NCBI GenBank assembly: GCA_017400025.1
Contig: JAFQAF010000162.1
Location: forward strand, 1-13,427
DNA length: 13,427 bases
Direction: 5' to 3'
Origin: Oscillospiraceae bacterium
Lineage (GTDB): Bacteria > Bacillota_A > Clostridia > Oscillospirales > Ruminococcaceae
Of this stretch, positions 12,817 to 13,427 are shown piece after piece (the first letter of the stretch is position 1; every line of letters starts with the position of its first letter). A program made the position numbers and the translations under genes. The notes under the pieces were generated by a model. The model did not search any database, was not told the origin of the DNA, and saw only the letters and a list, made by a program, of their open reading frames with translations.

Positions 12817-13427
12817 TTATACTATTTTTGTTGTCCAGTCTTCCAGATTCCATATATCTGTTACAATATCTTCATAGAATTCCGGCTCGTGGCTTACAAG
12901 TATTACTGTGCCTTTAAAATCCTTTATGGCCTGTTTCAGACTGTCTTTAGCTTCAACATCAAGGTGATTTGTAGGTTCGTCCAGTACCAGCAGATTCATT
13001 GCTTTAAGCATTATTGCACACAGCCTTACCTTTGCATTTTCACCGCCGGACAGCACCTTGCACTGTGTTTCTATGTGCTGTGTGGTCAGCCCGCACTTTG
13101 CCAGTGCACCGCGCACTGCCGCATTTGTCATGGAAGGATACATATCCCATATTTCGTAGAGTGCGGTTTTGCTGCTGCCTATGTGCTCCTGCTCAAAATA
13201 TGCAGGTTCTGCATAGTAGTCCAGCTCACAATTGCCTTCAAAAGGCGGAATAATGCCCAGCATTGTTTTCAGCAGTGTGGATTTGCCCAGACCGTTCACA
13301 CCTTTGATGGCGATTTTCTGCCCTCTTTCCACCTCAAAGTTTACAGGTTTTGTAAGAGGGGAGTCATAGCCCAGGACAAGGTTTTCACCGCGGACCACCA
13401 CTTTGCCCGGGGCACGGGAATAATCAA
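12817..13427 (-). CDS. ABC-F family ATPase, C-terminal NBD (5' end outside window)
   Basis: The minus-strand frame is open to the right edge, and the residues before the first possible start (DYSRAPGK, then VVVRGENLVLGY) read as ordinary ABC-F linker, so this is the C-terminal part of a larger protein, about 202 residues of it. Visible motifs are Walker A GVNGLGKST, signature LSGGENAKV, Walker B LLVLDEPTNHLD and the switch His in SHEPEFYED. NHLD after DEPT and the absence of membrane segments mark the ABC-F class, soluble translation factors acting at the ribosome (EttA/Uup-like housekeeping or antibiotic-resistance types). The last residues (IWNLEDWTTKIV) end soon after the NBD, without the long C-terminal extension of Uup. 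The linker that decides the subtype is outside the window. The gene is convergent with the 3D-domain gene and shares its terminator. Confidence 0.9.
   Translation of the reverse strand, partial: DYSRAPGKVVVRGENLVLGYDSPLTKPVNFEVERGQKIAIKGVNGLGKSTLLKTMLGIIPPFEGNCELDYYAEPAYFEQEHIGSSKTALYEIWDMYPSMTNAAVRGALAKCGLTTQHIETQCKVLSGGENAKVRLCAIMLKAMNLLVLDEPTNHLDVEAKDSLKQAIKDFKGTVILVSHEPEFYEDIVTDIWNLEDWTTKIV

Noticed and set aside
1..13427. CRISPR array, mobile element, phage or defence system
   Set aside because: No regularly spaced repeats, transposase, integrase, recombinase or known defence-gene motif was found in any reading frame.

Overview
The window looks like chromosomal DNA from an endospore-forming, low-to-medium GC member of the Clostridia (Bacillota). 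The evidence is a recognisable SpoIIID, strong Shine-Dalgarno sites, sigma-A type promoters with 17-bp spacers, many intrinsic terminators and a G5/3D-domain cell-wall protein. Oscillospirales or Lachnospirales would fit, but the genus cannot be fixed from the sequence alone. No rRNA, tRNA, CRISPR array, insertion sequence or prophage gene was seen.

Layout. (1) 3-1322, plus strand: the C-terminal end of an MBOAT O-acyltransferase and a complete AlgX/AlgJ-like SGNH-fold partner, a pair typical of cell-surface polysaccharide O-acetylation. Terminators separate it from the convergent genes that follow. (2) 1451-3264, minus strand: an M20 amidohydrolase of the AbgB (p-aminobenzoyl-glutamate hydrolase B) type, with its own promoter, lying downstream of spoIIID. 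(3) 3421-5759, plus strand: an OmpR-family response regulator and a PhoR-like PAS histidine kinase, separated by 5 bp and driven by a strong promoter. (4) 5760-6253: a 494-bp A+T-rich control region with two hairpins, several inverted repeats and a near-consensus promoter. (5) 6254-11507, plus strand: a four-gene ABC importer made of a DUF3798 lipoprotein, a tandem-NBD ATPase of the sugar/nucleoside (RbsA/NupO-like) class and two paralogous BPD_transp_2 permeases. The 250 bp between the binding-protein stop and the ATPase start is rich in RNA structure and probably lowers expression of the membrane components relative to the lipoprotein. (6) 11577-12780, plus strand: a consensus extended -10 promoter, a roughly 119-nt leader with three hairpins, and a membrane-anchored DUF348-G5-3D protein. 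(7) 12817-13427, minus strand: the C-terminal half of an ABC-F ATPase, sharing a bidirectional terminator with region 6.

The most interesting part is the DUF3798 importer. The ligand is unknown for the family, the ATPase has one intact and one degenerate composite site, the codon use suggests very high expression, and the binding-protein/ATPase junction can form mutually exclusive RNA pairings. The rest is ordinary core and envelope biology, with small oddities: an Arg in the SpoIIID recognition helix, a 3D domain lacking one of the expected Asp residues, and a TTG-started kinase. All functions are read from sequence motifs remembered from these families; no search was run.
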